Virus record (IMG/VR): IMGVR_UViG_3300048033_001694
Coordinates: 1 to 29,073 of that record
Source: a virus
DNA: 29,073 bases
Reading direction: 5' to 3' (one strand)
The position numbers and the translations under genes are program-made. Positions 20,402 to 27,810 of the stretch are shown here, in pieces; positions within the stretch are counted from its first letter, which is position 1; every line of letters begins with the position of its first letter. A model generated the notes under the pieces. That model was not told where the DNA came from. It did not search any database and saw only the letters and a list, made by a program, of their open reading frames with translations.

Positions 20402-20440
20402 AAAAAAGAAATCCCCCGCCGGGGAGGAGCGGCGAGGGAT
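20402..20440 (-). terminator. Rho-independent terminator between protease/scaffold and decoration genes
   Basis: On the minus strand, ATCCCTCGCCG (20440-20430) pairs over 11 bases with CGGCGGGGGAT (20421-20411, one G-U), loop of eight bases, followed directly by TTCTTTTTT. It lies after the protease stop at 20474 and 27 bases before the decoration gene start, so it sits inside the head operon. It probably attenuates readthrough or separates a weakly and a strongly expressed part. Confidence 0.75.
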
Positions 20441-20473
20441 CAGGTGGGCGGTGCAGATATTCGGGGTTGCGGT

Positions 20474-20935
20474 TCAGCCCCTGCTGCCCGCCGAGGCAGC
20501 CTTCTTCGCGGCGGCCACGATGGGACTTTCTGTGGATTTGGGCAGAACGGGCGAAGGTGGCGCAGCGACGATGTCGCGGGCATCCGCCGCCGCGGAGGCG
20601 CGTTGAAGGACCAATTTGCGGAGGGCTTCTGGCGCTGTGCCATCGCGGAGCGCCTTGGCGGCATCGATTGCGATGCCGAGGCGGCCGGCCTGCGCCGCGA
20701 TCTCGGCGATTTCCGCTGCCGCCTCGCGAAGTTGCGCCGACAGCTCCGCCAGATTGCTGGGGTGCGCAGCCGCCGGGGCGGACAAAGGCGCGGCAGCTGC
20801 GACGGGCGCGGGGTCTTCTTCCTGCACGCTCTGTTCAGCTTCCTGCTCACCTTGTTCAGTCGCGCTCTCCAGCGCGGTGTCCTCGGCATCGCTGATTTCT
20901 GTATTTGCCTCGGTGGCGTAAGTTGTGGCGCTCAT
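20474..20935 (-). CDS. Nested scaffold protein (lambda Nu3-like), internal in-frame start
   Basis: An ATG at 20935, in frame with the protease (codon 321), begins MSATTYATEANTEISDAED and would give a 153-residue acidic, helical, Ala-rich protein identical to the protease C-terminus. AAAGGAGG stands five bases upstream, one of the strongest ribosome binding sites in the window and without purpose inside a gene unless it is used. In lambda, Nu3 is made the same way within C and acts as the assembly scaffold, later degraded. Confidence 0.75.
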   Translation of the reverse strand: MSATTYATEANTEISDAEDTALESATEQGEQEAEQSVQEEDPAPVAAAAPLSAPAAAHPSNLAELSAQLREAAAEIAEIAAQAGRLGIAIDAAKALRDGTAPEALRKLVLQRASAAADARDIVAAPPSPVLPKSTESPIVAAAKKAASAGSRG

Positions 20936-21895
20936 GGCGGCCTCCTTTGCTCGGGGATGACTGGCGCGGAGCAGCCGCGCGGTAGGTGATGGGGCAGACA
21001 GGCTTTTGCGAAAGCGAGCAAAGCCACGGGTGAGGTCGATCACCTCATCGGCAAGGCCAGCGGCGACGGCATCCGTCCCGCGGAAGGTCGCGGCTTCTGT
21101 CGCCAGCGCGGCCTCCTGGCTGAGCCGTCCAGCGCGGCCCGCGGCGACAGTCTCGGCGAAGAGAAACCGCAGCACATCGATCTCGCGCTGGATGTCATCA
21201 CGCACATTTTCGGGCAGCGGTTCATAGGGATTGCCATCGACCTTGTGCTGGCCGGAATGGATCAGCGTGACGCGCACCCCGTCCTGATCGAGCTGGCCGC
21301 TCAGATCGGCATGCATGACCACAACCCCGATGCTGCCCACGGAACCCGTGCGCGGCAGAAGGATGCGGTCGGCCTGGGAAGCCAGCGCATAGCCAGCCGA
21401 AAAGGCGTGCTCGGCGACAAAGGCCCAGACTGGCTTGTTACGACGAAGCGCGCGGATTTGATCCGCCAGGTCAAAAACGCCGGCAACCTCGCCACCGAAG
21501 CTGTCGATCTCAAGCGCCACCGCGCGCACGGACGGATCGCGTTTTGCAGCCTCGATCTGCGCCGCGATCCCTTCGTAGCTGGTCTGGCCCGAGGACTGCC
21601 CGATCCAGCCTCCGCGATGGATGAGAACGCCCGCGATCTCGATCACGGCGATGCCGTCCACGACCGGGTAGGGCGCATTGCCATGTTGCTGCAGACGCTC
21701 GGTGAGGTTTCCGGCCAGAATGCTGGCGCGGGCGGGTGTCGCGGCCGTGCTGTCGTGTGCCGCGTAGCCGTCCGAAAGCTCGACCTGTCGCCCTAGAATG
21801 CGCGGCCCGAGCCCTGACAGAAAAGCCATGGCCTTGGTGGGTTCAACCAGCAGCGGCGTGTTGAAAGCGCGCGCGGCAATGCGGGCGTGAAGCAT
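20474..21895 (-). CDS. S49 (SppA/ClpP-like) capsid maturation protease with scaffold extension
   Basis: A 473-residue protein. Residues about 80-300 are a peptidase S49 domain: VDGIAVIEIAGVLIHRGG, then ALEIDSFGGEVAGVFDLADQ, then AEHAFSAGYALASQADRI with likely nucleophile Ser166, then TGSVGSIGVVVMHADLS and IHSGQHKVDGNPYEPLP with likely Lys218. The last ~150 residues are acidic, Ala/Glu/Pro-rich and helical (LAELSAQLREAAAEIAEIAA), a scaffolding-type tail. This is the lambda C arrangement: the protease is made as a fusion to the scaffold and cleaves head proteins during prohead maturation. The ATG at 21895 overlaps the portal stop by one base. Confidence 0.87.
   Translation of the reverse strand: MLHARIAARAFNTPLLVEPTKAMAFLSGLGPRILGRQVELSDGYAAHDSTAATPARASILAGNLTERLQQHGNAPYPVVDGIAVIEIAGVLIHRGGWIGQSSGQTSYEGIAAQIEAAKRDPSVRAVALEIDSFGGEVAGVFDLADQIRALRRNKPVWAFVAEHAFSAGYALASQADRILLPRTGSVGSIGVVVMHADLSGQLDQDGVRVTLIHSGQHKVDGNPYEPLPENVRDDIQREIDVLRFLFAETVAAGRAGRLSQEAALATEAATFRGTDAVAAGLADEVIDLTRGFARFRKSLSAPSPTARLLRASHPRAKEAAMSATTYATEANTEISDAEDTALESATEQGEQEAEQSVQEEDPAPVAAAAPLSAPAAAHPSNLAELSAQLREAAAEIAEIAAQAGRLGIAIDAAKALRDGTAPEALRKLVLQRASAAADARDIVAAPPSPVLPKSTESPIVAAAKKAASAGSRG
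20941..20948 (-). promoter_or_regulatory. Internal ribosome binding site for the nested scaffold
   Basis: AAAGGAGG on the minus strand, five bases before the in-frame ATG at 20935 inside the protease gene. It is close to the perfect anti-16S complement and decides the internal start. Confidence 0.75.
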
Positions 21896-23403
21896 CAGGG
21901 TTGGTCCTCGTCAGGGCGCGGGCGGTCTTCCGCGTCATCGGTCTCATTGTTTGGCTCGGCCTCATCGTCCTCGATCGGAACTGACTGCACGCCCTGCGCG
22001 GGCGATCCCGGCCGGCGGAAATCAAGGCCCAGCGCGCGCTCACGTTCCCGTTCAGCGGCAATCTCACGATCAACCTGCTCAGCGTCGTAGCCGCGCTCGG
22101 CGATGGCCTGCGTTCGGGATTTCAGCCCTGCCTCGATCTGGGCGATCTCGGCATTGGCGTCTTTCAGCGGGTCGACCCAATCCCACTTCGTGGGGAGCCA
22201 GTCGGCGGCCAGCATCCGCGGTCGCTCGGCCTCGTAGCCGGGCAGGGACAGCGCGCCGGAGAGCACCGCAAGATCGAGCCAACGTGCATAGACCGGGCGG
22301 CAGAGCTGGTAGACCATCACTGAGTGCTGCCATGCTGAAACCCGACGGCGGAACTCGATCAGCGCCAGGCGCGAGTTCGAGAAGTTCCCCTTCACCATGT
22401 CATTGGCGAGATAGGGATAGGGGATGCCAAGTGCTGCCGAGATCTGAAGCAGCGTCCGGTACTGGAACGGCTCATAGGTCGCCCCGCTGTCCGCGGGCTG
22501 GCCGACGGTCACATCCTCGCCAGGATCCAGCCGGACGATCTGGCCCGGGCTGATCTCGACACCAGCGGGCATCTCTTCATCGTCCAAGGGCGCGAGCGGG
22601 TTCTCGGGGGCAGGAGAGGTCACGAACATTGCGTACATCGCGGCGACCTTTTTGCGGTCGAGCTCGGCGTCATCGTACTGATCCAGCAGGAAGAGCTTCA
22701 CGATCGCCGGGGCCAGTTTCGAGACGCCGCGCAGCTGCCCGCCCTCGACTGGGTCGATCACATGAATGATCTCCGAGGCGGGAACGCGCACGATTTCTCC
22801 TGAGAGCCCGGGATCGGTGCTGTCACCCGGGTGACGCCGGAAGAAGTGATAGGCGACGCGCCGCCCGATCCGGTCGAACTCGATCCCTTGACGGATGGCA
22901 TTGCCGTTGCGCGCCACGCCGGTCTCATGCAGGGGCAGCATTTCCGAAGGCAGCATCTGCAGCTGGAGGGGAACCGTGAGGCCGTCCTCGACCCGGCGCG
23001 GGCGGATCCGAACAAAAACCTCACCGGCCAGAAACACCTCGCGCGCGGCGCGGCGCTGCAACCCGTAGAAATCCGTCAGCCCTTCGGCGTCGGCATCATC
23101 GGTCCAGGCAAGCCAGAGCCGCTGAAGCTCTTCTTTCCGAGCGGCATCGGCCAGTTTCGAGATCGGCTTGATGCCATTGCCGACGGTGTTGGCGGCCCAG
23201 CTTTCGACTGCGTTCACGGCATAGCCATTGTTGCGCACGAGCCAGCGGGCACGGGCGGTAATGTCGGGACCTGATGCCGCGATCAGCGCATTCACATGCG
23301 CGCGTGTCGCCTGGAACCCGCGCAGGCGTCGGTGGTGCTGACCGGCATCAAACCCGCCGATGAAAGCCCCGAGGCGCTGACGCCAGTTCATGGCACCGCC
23401 CAT
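21895..23403 (-). CDS. Portal protein (lambda gpB family)
   Basis: A 502-residue protein from the ATG at 23403, which overlaps the gpW-like stop as TGATG; a GTG one codon upstream is possible. Family landmarks are RARWLVRNNGYAVNAVESWA, NTVGNGIKPIS, RRAAREVFLAGEVFVRIRPR, LQMLPSEMLPL, GIEFDRIGRRVAYHFFRRHP, VPASEIIHVIDPVEGGQLRG and NFSNSRLALIEFRRRVSAWQ. The C-terminus is acidic and low-complexity (DDEAEPNNETDDAEDRPRPD). It forms the dodecameric DNA entry ring and docks the terminase. Length is normal for PF05136. Confidence 0.9.
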   Translation of the reverse strand: MGGAMNWRQRLGAFIGGFDAGQHHRRLRGFQATRAHVNALIAASGPDITARARWLVRNNGYAVNAVESWAANTVGNGIKPISKLADAARKEELQRLWLAWTDDADAEGLTDFYGLQRRAAREVFLAGEVFVRIRPRRVEDGLTVPLQLQMLPSEMLPLHETGVARNGNAIRQGIEFDRIGRRVAYHFFRRHPGDSTDPGLSGEIVRVPASEIIHVIDPVEGGQLRGVSKLAPAIVKLFLLDQYDDAELDRKKVAAMYAMFVTSPAPENPLAPLDDEEMPAGVEISPGQIVRLDPGEDVTVGQPADSGATYEPFQYRTLLQISAALGIPYPYLANDMVKGNFSNSRLALIEFRRRVSAWQHSVMVYQLCRPVYARWLDLAVLSGALSLPGYEAERPRMLAADWLPTKWDWVDPLKDANAEIAQIEAGLKSRTQAIAERGYDAEQVDREIAAERERERALGLDFRRPGSPAQGVQSVPIEDDEAEPNNETDDAEDRPRPDEDQP

Positions 23404-23612
23404 CACAGGTCCTTCACAGCATACGAGCGGAGCACACGCCCAGCGCCGCGCTCGAGTTTCGCGATGCGCCGTTCGACATCGCCTATGGCCGCGGCAAGCT
23501 CGGCATCCGTGGCGTAGCTCACAGTCTTGCCTTCATAGCTGACCGACCGCGTGCCACTGTAGCGCGCAGCCAGAAGGACGCTGTGACGGAGTTTCAGCTC
23601 GTCGAGGGTCAT
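23403..23612 (-). CDS. gpW-like head-tail joining protein
   Basis: A 69-residue protein with two helices around a short beta hairpin: MTLDELKLRHSVLLAARYSG, then SVSYEGKTVSYATDAELAAA, then DVERRIAKLERGAG. This matches the lambda W / PF02831-type fold and size. It closes the portal after packaging. It sits between large terminase and portal as in lambda (A-W-B), three bases after the terminase stop. Confidence 0.82.
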   Translation of the reverse strand: MTLDELKLRHSVLLAARYSGTRSVSYEGKTVSYATDAELAAAIGDVERRIAKLERGAGRVLRSYAVKDL

Positions 23613-23615
23613 TGG

Positions 23616-25655
23616 TCATTCCATGTATTTGGGCGTGCTTATCTTCCAGCCACGCCGTCGTGGCGCTGCAATCCGTCCCGCTTGCGGTTCGGTCGATTTC
23701 ACGGGCTCAGTACCCTGCGCTTTGACAGCCGTTTCCACCCCTGCCTGCTTCTCCAACTGCCGCCACATGCGCTCGTCGAAGCGGTCGGCGCCGAGGATCC
23801 ACGCGGCGGCCCGAGCATAGACCCGTGTGTCGAGCGCCTCGTTCCGCTCGCGCATCTTCTGCCATTCCTGGCGGGCATAGCCGCGTCGGTCGCGGATGGT
23901 GACCAGCTGTTCGGCCACCAGCTGCTTGAGCCATTCGCTGTCGGCCCAGTCCGGCAGGTGGACCATGCCCGCGGGGTTTGGCACGCCCAGCGCGCGATCC
24001 TCATCGGACGGTCGCTCAAGGCGCAGATAGCGATAGGTCTCGGCCTTGAAGGTAGCTGTGGCCACCGTCCAGAGCCGAGCGCCTCGTTTCAGCTTCCGCC
24101 CATTCACCGTCGCATCAACGAAGGTGGGCCCTGACACCGGTGTCGCGCGGTTGAAGCCCTCAAGCCCTTTAACAGGTGCAACCTGCGCAATGCCTTGGGC
24201 CCGCGCCCAGGCGTAAACGGCGGATGTCTCATAGCCGGTGTCGATGGCCAGCTTCGCCAGCGGCATCACGGCGCCGTTCTCATGCACCCAAGTCTGGCCA
24301 AGCAGGTCCGTTAACGCCTGCCAGCAGGCAGGATCTCCAGGCCCACCCGGAATAACGATGTGATCGACAAGCCAGCTTTCCAATCCACGGCCCCAGGCCC
24401 AGACATCGACCTCGATGCGGTCCTTCTGCACATCGGCTCCCGCGGTCAGGAACAACCCGCCCATGGTAACCTGAGCGGCAAACACCTCACGTCGGTCCGC
24501 CAATCGCTGCCATTCCGGCGCATCGCCGCTTTCAACCCAGGTCTCGCCCAGAAGCGTGTTGCGCGCTGCGCGCAGCATCTCGTCCGAGCCCTGCGCCGCC
24601 AGCCAGTCCCGTGCGATCTGCTCCCAGCTCTTCCACCCGATCGGCGAATAAAGCGCCGAGAGGTGGAAGCCGATCGCGTTCGGATCGGCACTGCTCTCTG
24701 TTGCGCGCCATTCCCCACGCGCCAGCATGTCCGTCTTGTGGTGCTCGGCGATCGGGCGCTCGCAGCTCTCGCAGGCATAGGCAGCCGTCTCAGGCTTCCC
24801 CTTGTCCCAGCGCAGGCGCTCGAACTGCAGCCACTGCATATGACCGCACTGCGGGCAGGGTACAAAATACCGCCGCTGATCGCTGGCCTCGAACTCCCGC
24901 TCGATGCGAGAGAGCCCCCGGATCGTTGGGGTTGAGACCATGAACACCTTGCGCCTATGCGCAAAGGTGGTGGTGCGCGCCTCGGCCAGCGTTACCGGAT
25001 CGCCTTCTTCGTCAGCGGAAGCCGGATAAGCGTCGACCTCATCCAGAAACACGTAGCGCGCAGGCATCGACCGCAAGCCGGTAGCGCTGTTCGCCCCTGT
25101 CAGCACCAGAATGCCGCCCGGGAACTCCTTTGACAGCATCGAATTGCCCGCATCCCGCGAGCGCGCCGGCTGGACGCGCTCCTTCAGCGCCGGGCTATCC
25201 TCGATCAGAGGGTCGATCCGACCGCGCGAGGTGCGCTTGGCCATCTCGACCGTGGGCAGCACCGCCAGCATGGGGCCGGGCGCGTGATGGATCACAAAGC
25301 CGATCCAGTTGTTGCCCGCTTCCGTTGCGCCGACCTGGGCGGCCTTCATGAAGCTGATCCGCTGCGCGGGATGACCGGGCGACAGCGCATCCATAATGGC
25401 GCGCAGATATGGCGTTCGGGCTGTTCTGTATTTTCCGGGTTCAGCTGAGGCCCGCGAGGACAGCTTGCGATGCTTGTCTGCCCATTCCGACACTGTGAGG
25501 TCGGCGTCCGGTCGCATTCCCCGCCGCCAGGCGCGCAGGATATCCTCTGCGCCGTCAAAGGCGAGATCGAGGCCCTCGGTCAGATCAGATGTGTTCTCCT
25601 CATCATTCAAGCGAGACCCTGAGGTCGGCCAGGGCGTCGAGCTGCTCTCGGACAT
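23616..25655 (-). CDS. Terminase large subunit (lambda gpA family)
   Basis: A 679-residue protein of the gpA/PF05876 type. The ATPase part has the deviant P-loop KAAQVGAT at 104-111, Walker B VFLDEVD at 202-208 and a coupling-type motif MVSTPTIRG near 239. A four-cysteine cluster follows (C267-x2-C270 and C295-x2-C298), usual for the family. The nuclease half shows GADVQKDRIEVDVWAWGRGL near residue 400 and LAIDTGYETSAVYAWARAQG, carrying the acidic residues expected to bind metal. The enzyme packages DNA into the prohead and cuts at cos or at the end of the headful. The start at 25655 lies 53 bases inside the small-subunit gene. Confidence 0.9.
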   Translation of the reverse strand: MSESSSTPWPTSGSRLNDEENTSDLTEGLDLAFDGAEDILRAWRRGMRPDADLTVSEWADKHRKLSSRASAEPGKYRTARTPYLRAIMDALSPGHPAQRISFMKAAQVGATEAGNNWIGFVIHHAPGPMLAVLPTVEMAKRTSRGRIDPLIEDSPALKERVQPARSRDAGNSMLSKEFPGGILVLTGANSATGLRSMPARYVFLDEVDAYPASADEEGDPVTLAEARTTTFAHRRKVFMVSTPTIRGLSRIEREFEASDQRRYFVPCPQCGHMQWLQFERLRWDKGKPETAAYACESCERPIAEHHKTDMLARGEWRATESSADPNAIGFHLSALYSPIGWKSWEQIARDWLAAQGSDEMLRAARNTLLGETWVESGDAPEWQRLADRREVFAAQVTMGGLFLTAGADVQKDRIEVDVWAWGRGLESWLVDHIVIPGGPGDPACWQALTDLLGQTWVHENGAVMPLAKLAIDTGYETSAVYAWARAQGIAQVAPVKGLEGFNRATPVSGPTFVDATVNGRKLKRGARLWTVATATFKAETYRYLRLERPSDEDRALGVPNPAGMVHLPDWADSEWLKQLVAEQLVTIRDRRGYARQEWQKMRERNEALDTRVYARAAAWILGADRFDERMWRQLEKQAGVETAVKAQGTEPVKSTEPQAGRIAAPRRRGWKISTPKYME

Positions 25656-26157
25656 GGGTTTCCAGCACCCTCTGCAAGATCGCAGTCTCGATCGTCACCG
25701 CCTTGCCGGATGCCTTCTCCATGTCTGCGGACAATTGTGCGGCCATGAGGGCCGCCACGCGTGTGGGCCAGGTGACCCACAGATCCCGCTCCTGACGGGC
25801 CAGACGAAACACCAGCGTCTCGGCCCGCGCGCGATCCACTAGCACGCCCTTTTTTTTCTGGATCGAAAGCTGGCGCTCTTGCGCCTGATATACGGTCAGC
25901 GCCGTGCGTGCTTTGATATAGGATGTGCTGTCACCGGGACCTGAGACTACAGGCCCTTCACCATTCGCGCCAAGCCCTGCCCGCGAGCGCATCTGTTGAT
26001 CCGGATCGGTCGCTGAACCGCGCCGTACATCCGAGGCCGCGGCGTTGATCGAGCCATCGTCGAAGAGCACTAGGCGACCGGTCTTGCGGGCCTTCTGAAC
26101 AGCCCCGCGGGAGATCCCGGCATGCTCGGCATAGGCGCGTTCTGACATACCTTCCAT
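25603..26157 (-). CDS. Terminase small subunit-like DNA-binding protein
   Basis: A 184-residue protein from the ATG at 26157 (a second ATG at 26148 is possible). The N-terminus MSERAYAEHAGISRGAVQKA with GRLVLFDDGSINAAASD is a winged helix-turn-helix like lambda Nu1. A basic linker and a long helical part follow (YQAQERQLSIQKKKGVLVDR, then TLVFRLARQERDLWVTWPTR), as in the DNA packaging Nu1-like family, ending in a helix that should contact the large subunit. A run of eight A residues encodes KKK near residue 102. The gene is first in the late operon, after the AT-rich intergenic region. Confidence 0.75.
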   Translation of the reverse strand: MEGMSERAYAEHAGISRGAVQKARKTGRLVLFDDGSINAAASDVRRGSATDPDQQMRSRAGLGANGEGPVVSGPGDSTSYIKARTALTVYQAQERQLSIQKKKGVLVDRARAETLVFRLARQERDLWVTWPTRVAALMAAQLSADMEKASGKAVTIETAILQRVLETHVREQLDALADLRVSLE

Positions 26158-26278
26158 GGCGGTTGGATTGACCTCAAAATATTGAAAATAAACAGAAATA
26201 TCTGTCTATTTGAGTTGATTACACTTCCGCTTAGAGCGATTCTCACATCAAGCAAATTGCCTGATTGGAGACACCGAA
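26158..26278. other. AT-rich divergent intergenic region, candidate cos/promoter site
   Basis: A 121-bp non-coding region between the divergent terminase operon and the plus-strand genes, clearly more AT-rich than its surroundings. It contains the inverted repeat ACAGA-aata-TCTGT (26192-26205) within a candidate promoter. In lambda-like phages this place upstream of the small terminase gene carries cos. I see no recognisable cos sequence, so that is only positional. Confidence 0.4.
26182..26210 (+). promoter_or_regulatory. Candidate sigma70-type promoter for the plus-strand cassette
   Basis: TTGAAA at 26182-26187, a 17-base spacer and TCTATT at 26205-26210, about 69 bases before the ATG at 26279. 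The spacer contains the inverted repeat ACAGA-aata-TCTGT, which would suit an operator. A minus-strand promoter for the terminase operon could overlap it (TAGACA at 26208-26203) but has a poor -10. Confidence 0.35.
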
Positions 26279-26461
26279 ATGACCCTAGCTGCTCGCTACA
26301 ACGCAGAAGCCAAACGCCTGATGCCGCATATGGCAGACGATCTCGCGGTTGACCCCGCGATCGACAACGCCGGCCACATCGACGAGATCGTGTTCCGCCG
26401 CAGCGAATACCTGGGCGGCATGGCGGCGGTCCTCCTCGCGCTGATTGCGCAGCAGAAGTGA
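26279..26461 (+). CDS. Small hypothetical protein, 60 residues
   Basis: First of the plus-strand cassette. The product is helical and acidic (MTLAARYNAEAKRLMPHMAD, then FRRSEYLGGMAAVLLALIAQ). No family recognised; no signal peptide. GGAG lies nine bases before the ATG at 26279 and the candidate promoter is just upstream. The following gene begins 11 bases after its stop, so they are likely co-transcribed. Small early or accessory phage protein is the best guess from context. Confidence 0.5.
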   Translation: MTLAARYNAEAKRLMPHMADDLAVDPAIDNAGHIDEIVFRRSEYLGGMAAVLLALIAQQK

Positions 26462-26471
26462 GGGCGATCGC

Positions 26472-26753
26472 ATGAGCACCCGCGCACAGATTGCCATACA
26501 GACCGGACCCGAAGAATGGGCGCACGTCTACGTCCACTACGACGGCTACCCCGAGCACATGCTGCCAGCACTTCACGCTTGGACGCCCGAGGACATCCTT
26601 GCCGCCCGCGAGATCCGGCAAGTCAGCGCCGAGGCGCTGGACTGTTTTGATCCGCCGCGGGCGCCGCGAGTCTTGCCGCGACCAACCCGCGCCTTTGGCT
26701 ATTTGTATGTTTGGCACGACGGCACGTGGGCAGAAGCGGAGGCAGAGCAATGA
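26472..26753 (+). CDS. Hypothetical protein, 93 residues
   Basis: Starts at the ATG at 26472 (MSTRAQIAIQTGPEEWAHVY); an in-frame upstream start at 26445 overlaps the previous gene and is less likely. The sequence continues with VHYDGYPEHMLPALHAW and later AFGYLYVWHDGTWAEAEAEQ. The opening strand STRAQIAI followed by VHYDGYPEH is a pattern I have seen in small phage and plasmid proteins of unknown function. Two aromatic-rich strands suggest a small alpha/beta fold. It overlaps the next gene as ATGA. Confidence 0.55.
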   Translation: MSTRAQIAIQTGPEEWAHVYVHYDGYPEHMLPALHAWTPEDILAAREIRQVSAEALDCFDPPRAPRVLPRPTRAFGYLYVWHDGTWAEAEAEQ

Positions 26754-27148
26754 CCGAGCTGGTTCTTCCCAGTCAAAACGAGGCTCATGGATTTTACGGG
26801 CAGATGAGCACCTGCGCGTTGCGGGACAGGCCGACGGATCGGATCTGGGCGGTGACCTGCGCCTTTATCGGTCTGGCGACAGGTGCTGGCACCGAAGATG
26901 AGATGCGCGGCATCAGAGATTTTTTGGACAGCTCCATGGGTCGGCACTTTGCAGATGATGTGATTGACGCGCTGCAAGGCCGCACCATCAACAATGAAAT
27001 CGCAATCATTAAAGCCATCGAGAAATGGCAAGCCTGGACGATCAGCGTTGAGACCCAGCGGAAAGAAGGCATCCCGGCCGGGCTGCCGTACCTGACCGGT
27101 TGGGTGCAGCACTTTGCAATCTTGGGCGCGAATGGCACCGCCGACTGA
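26750..27148 (+). CDS. Hypothetical protein, 132 residues
   Basis: The ATG at 26750 overlaps the previous stop as ATGA; an in-frame start at 26711 is inside the preceding gene. The product contains RIWAVTCAFIGLATGAGT, DEMRGIRDFLDSSMGRHFAD and INNEIAIIKAIEKWQAWTIS, mostly helical and soluble apart from the hydrophobic first segment. No family recognised. Part of the same coupled cassette as its neighbours. The closing residues (WVQHFAILGANGTAD) are unremarkable. Confidence 0.5.
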   Translation: MTELVLPSQNEAHGFYGQMSTCALRDRPTDRIWAVTCAFIGLATGAGTEDEMRGIRDFLDSSMGRHFADDVIDALQGRTINNEIAIIKAIEKWQAWTISVETQRKEGIPAGLPYLTGWVQHFAILGANGTAD

Positions 27149-27183
27149 CGGCACACAGCAACACCAAAAATATGGAGGCACCG

Positions 27184-27753
27184 ATGCCGAAGATTTCTGA
27201 CACACAATCCATTATCCTCATACGTGCCGCAACCCGCCCTGGTAACTTGGCCATGCCGTTGCCCAAGGGGTTGGCTGGGGCTGCAGCCAAGATGACCGTC
27301 GGCAAAATGATCGAGCGCGGTTGGCTCGAAGAGGTCGACGCCAATCTCCGCCGCAAAGAGCCGCTCTGGCGCGAGACTGGCGATGGTCATGGCGCGACCT
27401 TGATTGCAACTGAGGCTGGGCTTGAAGCTATCGGCATTGATCCGGTCGTTGCGAGCACGGTCAGCAACATCCGCAAGGCTCGACCGGCGGGCAAACCTGC
27501 AGAAGCGGCCGCAGAGGCAAGCGAAGGCCCTAAGCTGGTCTCTATCCGGCAAGGTACCAAGCAGGCCCTGTTGATCGATATGCTGCAACGCCCCGAAGGT
27601 GCCTCGATCACCGAGATTGTTGAGGCGACATCTTGGCAAGCGCATACGGCGAGAGGTGCAATCTCTGGTGCCCTCAAGAAGAAGCTGGGACTGCCAATTA
27701 CTTCCGACAGACACCCCGAGCGCGGCACTGTTTACAAATTGGACGCGGCCTGA
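27184..27753 (+). CDS. DUF3489 protein
   Basis: A 189-residue protein from the ATG at 27184, with GGAG seven bases upstream; an earlier start at 27100 is rejected. The C-terminal part is the DUF3489 (PF11994) winged-helix-like domain: RQGTKQALLIDMLQRPEGAS, then ITEIVEATSWQAHTARGAIS, then GALKKKLGLPITSDRHPERG. The N-terminal part (AAAKMTVGKMIERGWLEEVD, then GATLIATEAGLEAIG) is a second small helix-turn-helix-like domain, joined by an Ala-rich linker. The domain pair suggests DNA binding, perhaps regulation of phage genes; the function is not established. It converges with the methyltransferase gene; the 57-base gap shows no clear terminator. Confidence 0.75.
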   Translation: MPKISDTQSIILIRAATRPGNLAMPLPKGLAGAAAKMTVGKMIERGWLEEVDANLRRKEPLWRETGDGHGATLIATEAGLEAIGIDPVVASTVSNIRKARPAGKPAEAAAEASEGPKLVSIRQGTKQALLIDMLQRPEGASITEIVEATSWQAHTARGAISGALKKKLGLPITSDRHPERGTVYKLDAA

Positions 27754-27810
27754 GCCCGTCCACCACGACATTGGCGACCGCCTCGATAAGTGATTGGCGC
27801 CGCGACTGCA

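Noticed and set aside
25845-25860. Run of eight A residues (minus strand) in the small terminase gene that contains an in-phase A AAA AAG heptamer
   Set aside because: No convincing protein in the -1 frame, no obvious downstream stem checked as strong, and the zero frame continues as a normal terminase; a second frameshift is not supported.
27754-27810. Possible bidirectional terminator between the convergent DUF3489 and methyltransferase genes
   Set aside because: Only the short palindrome GCGGCTAGCCGC at the methyltransferase end is seen, with no T run on either side.
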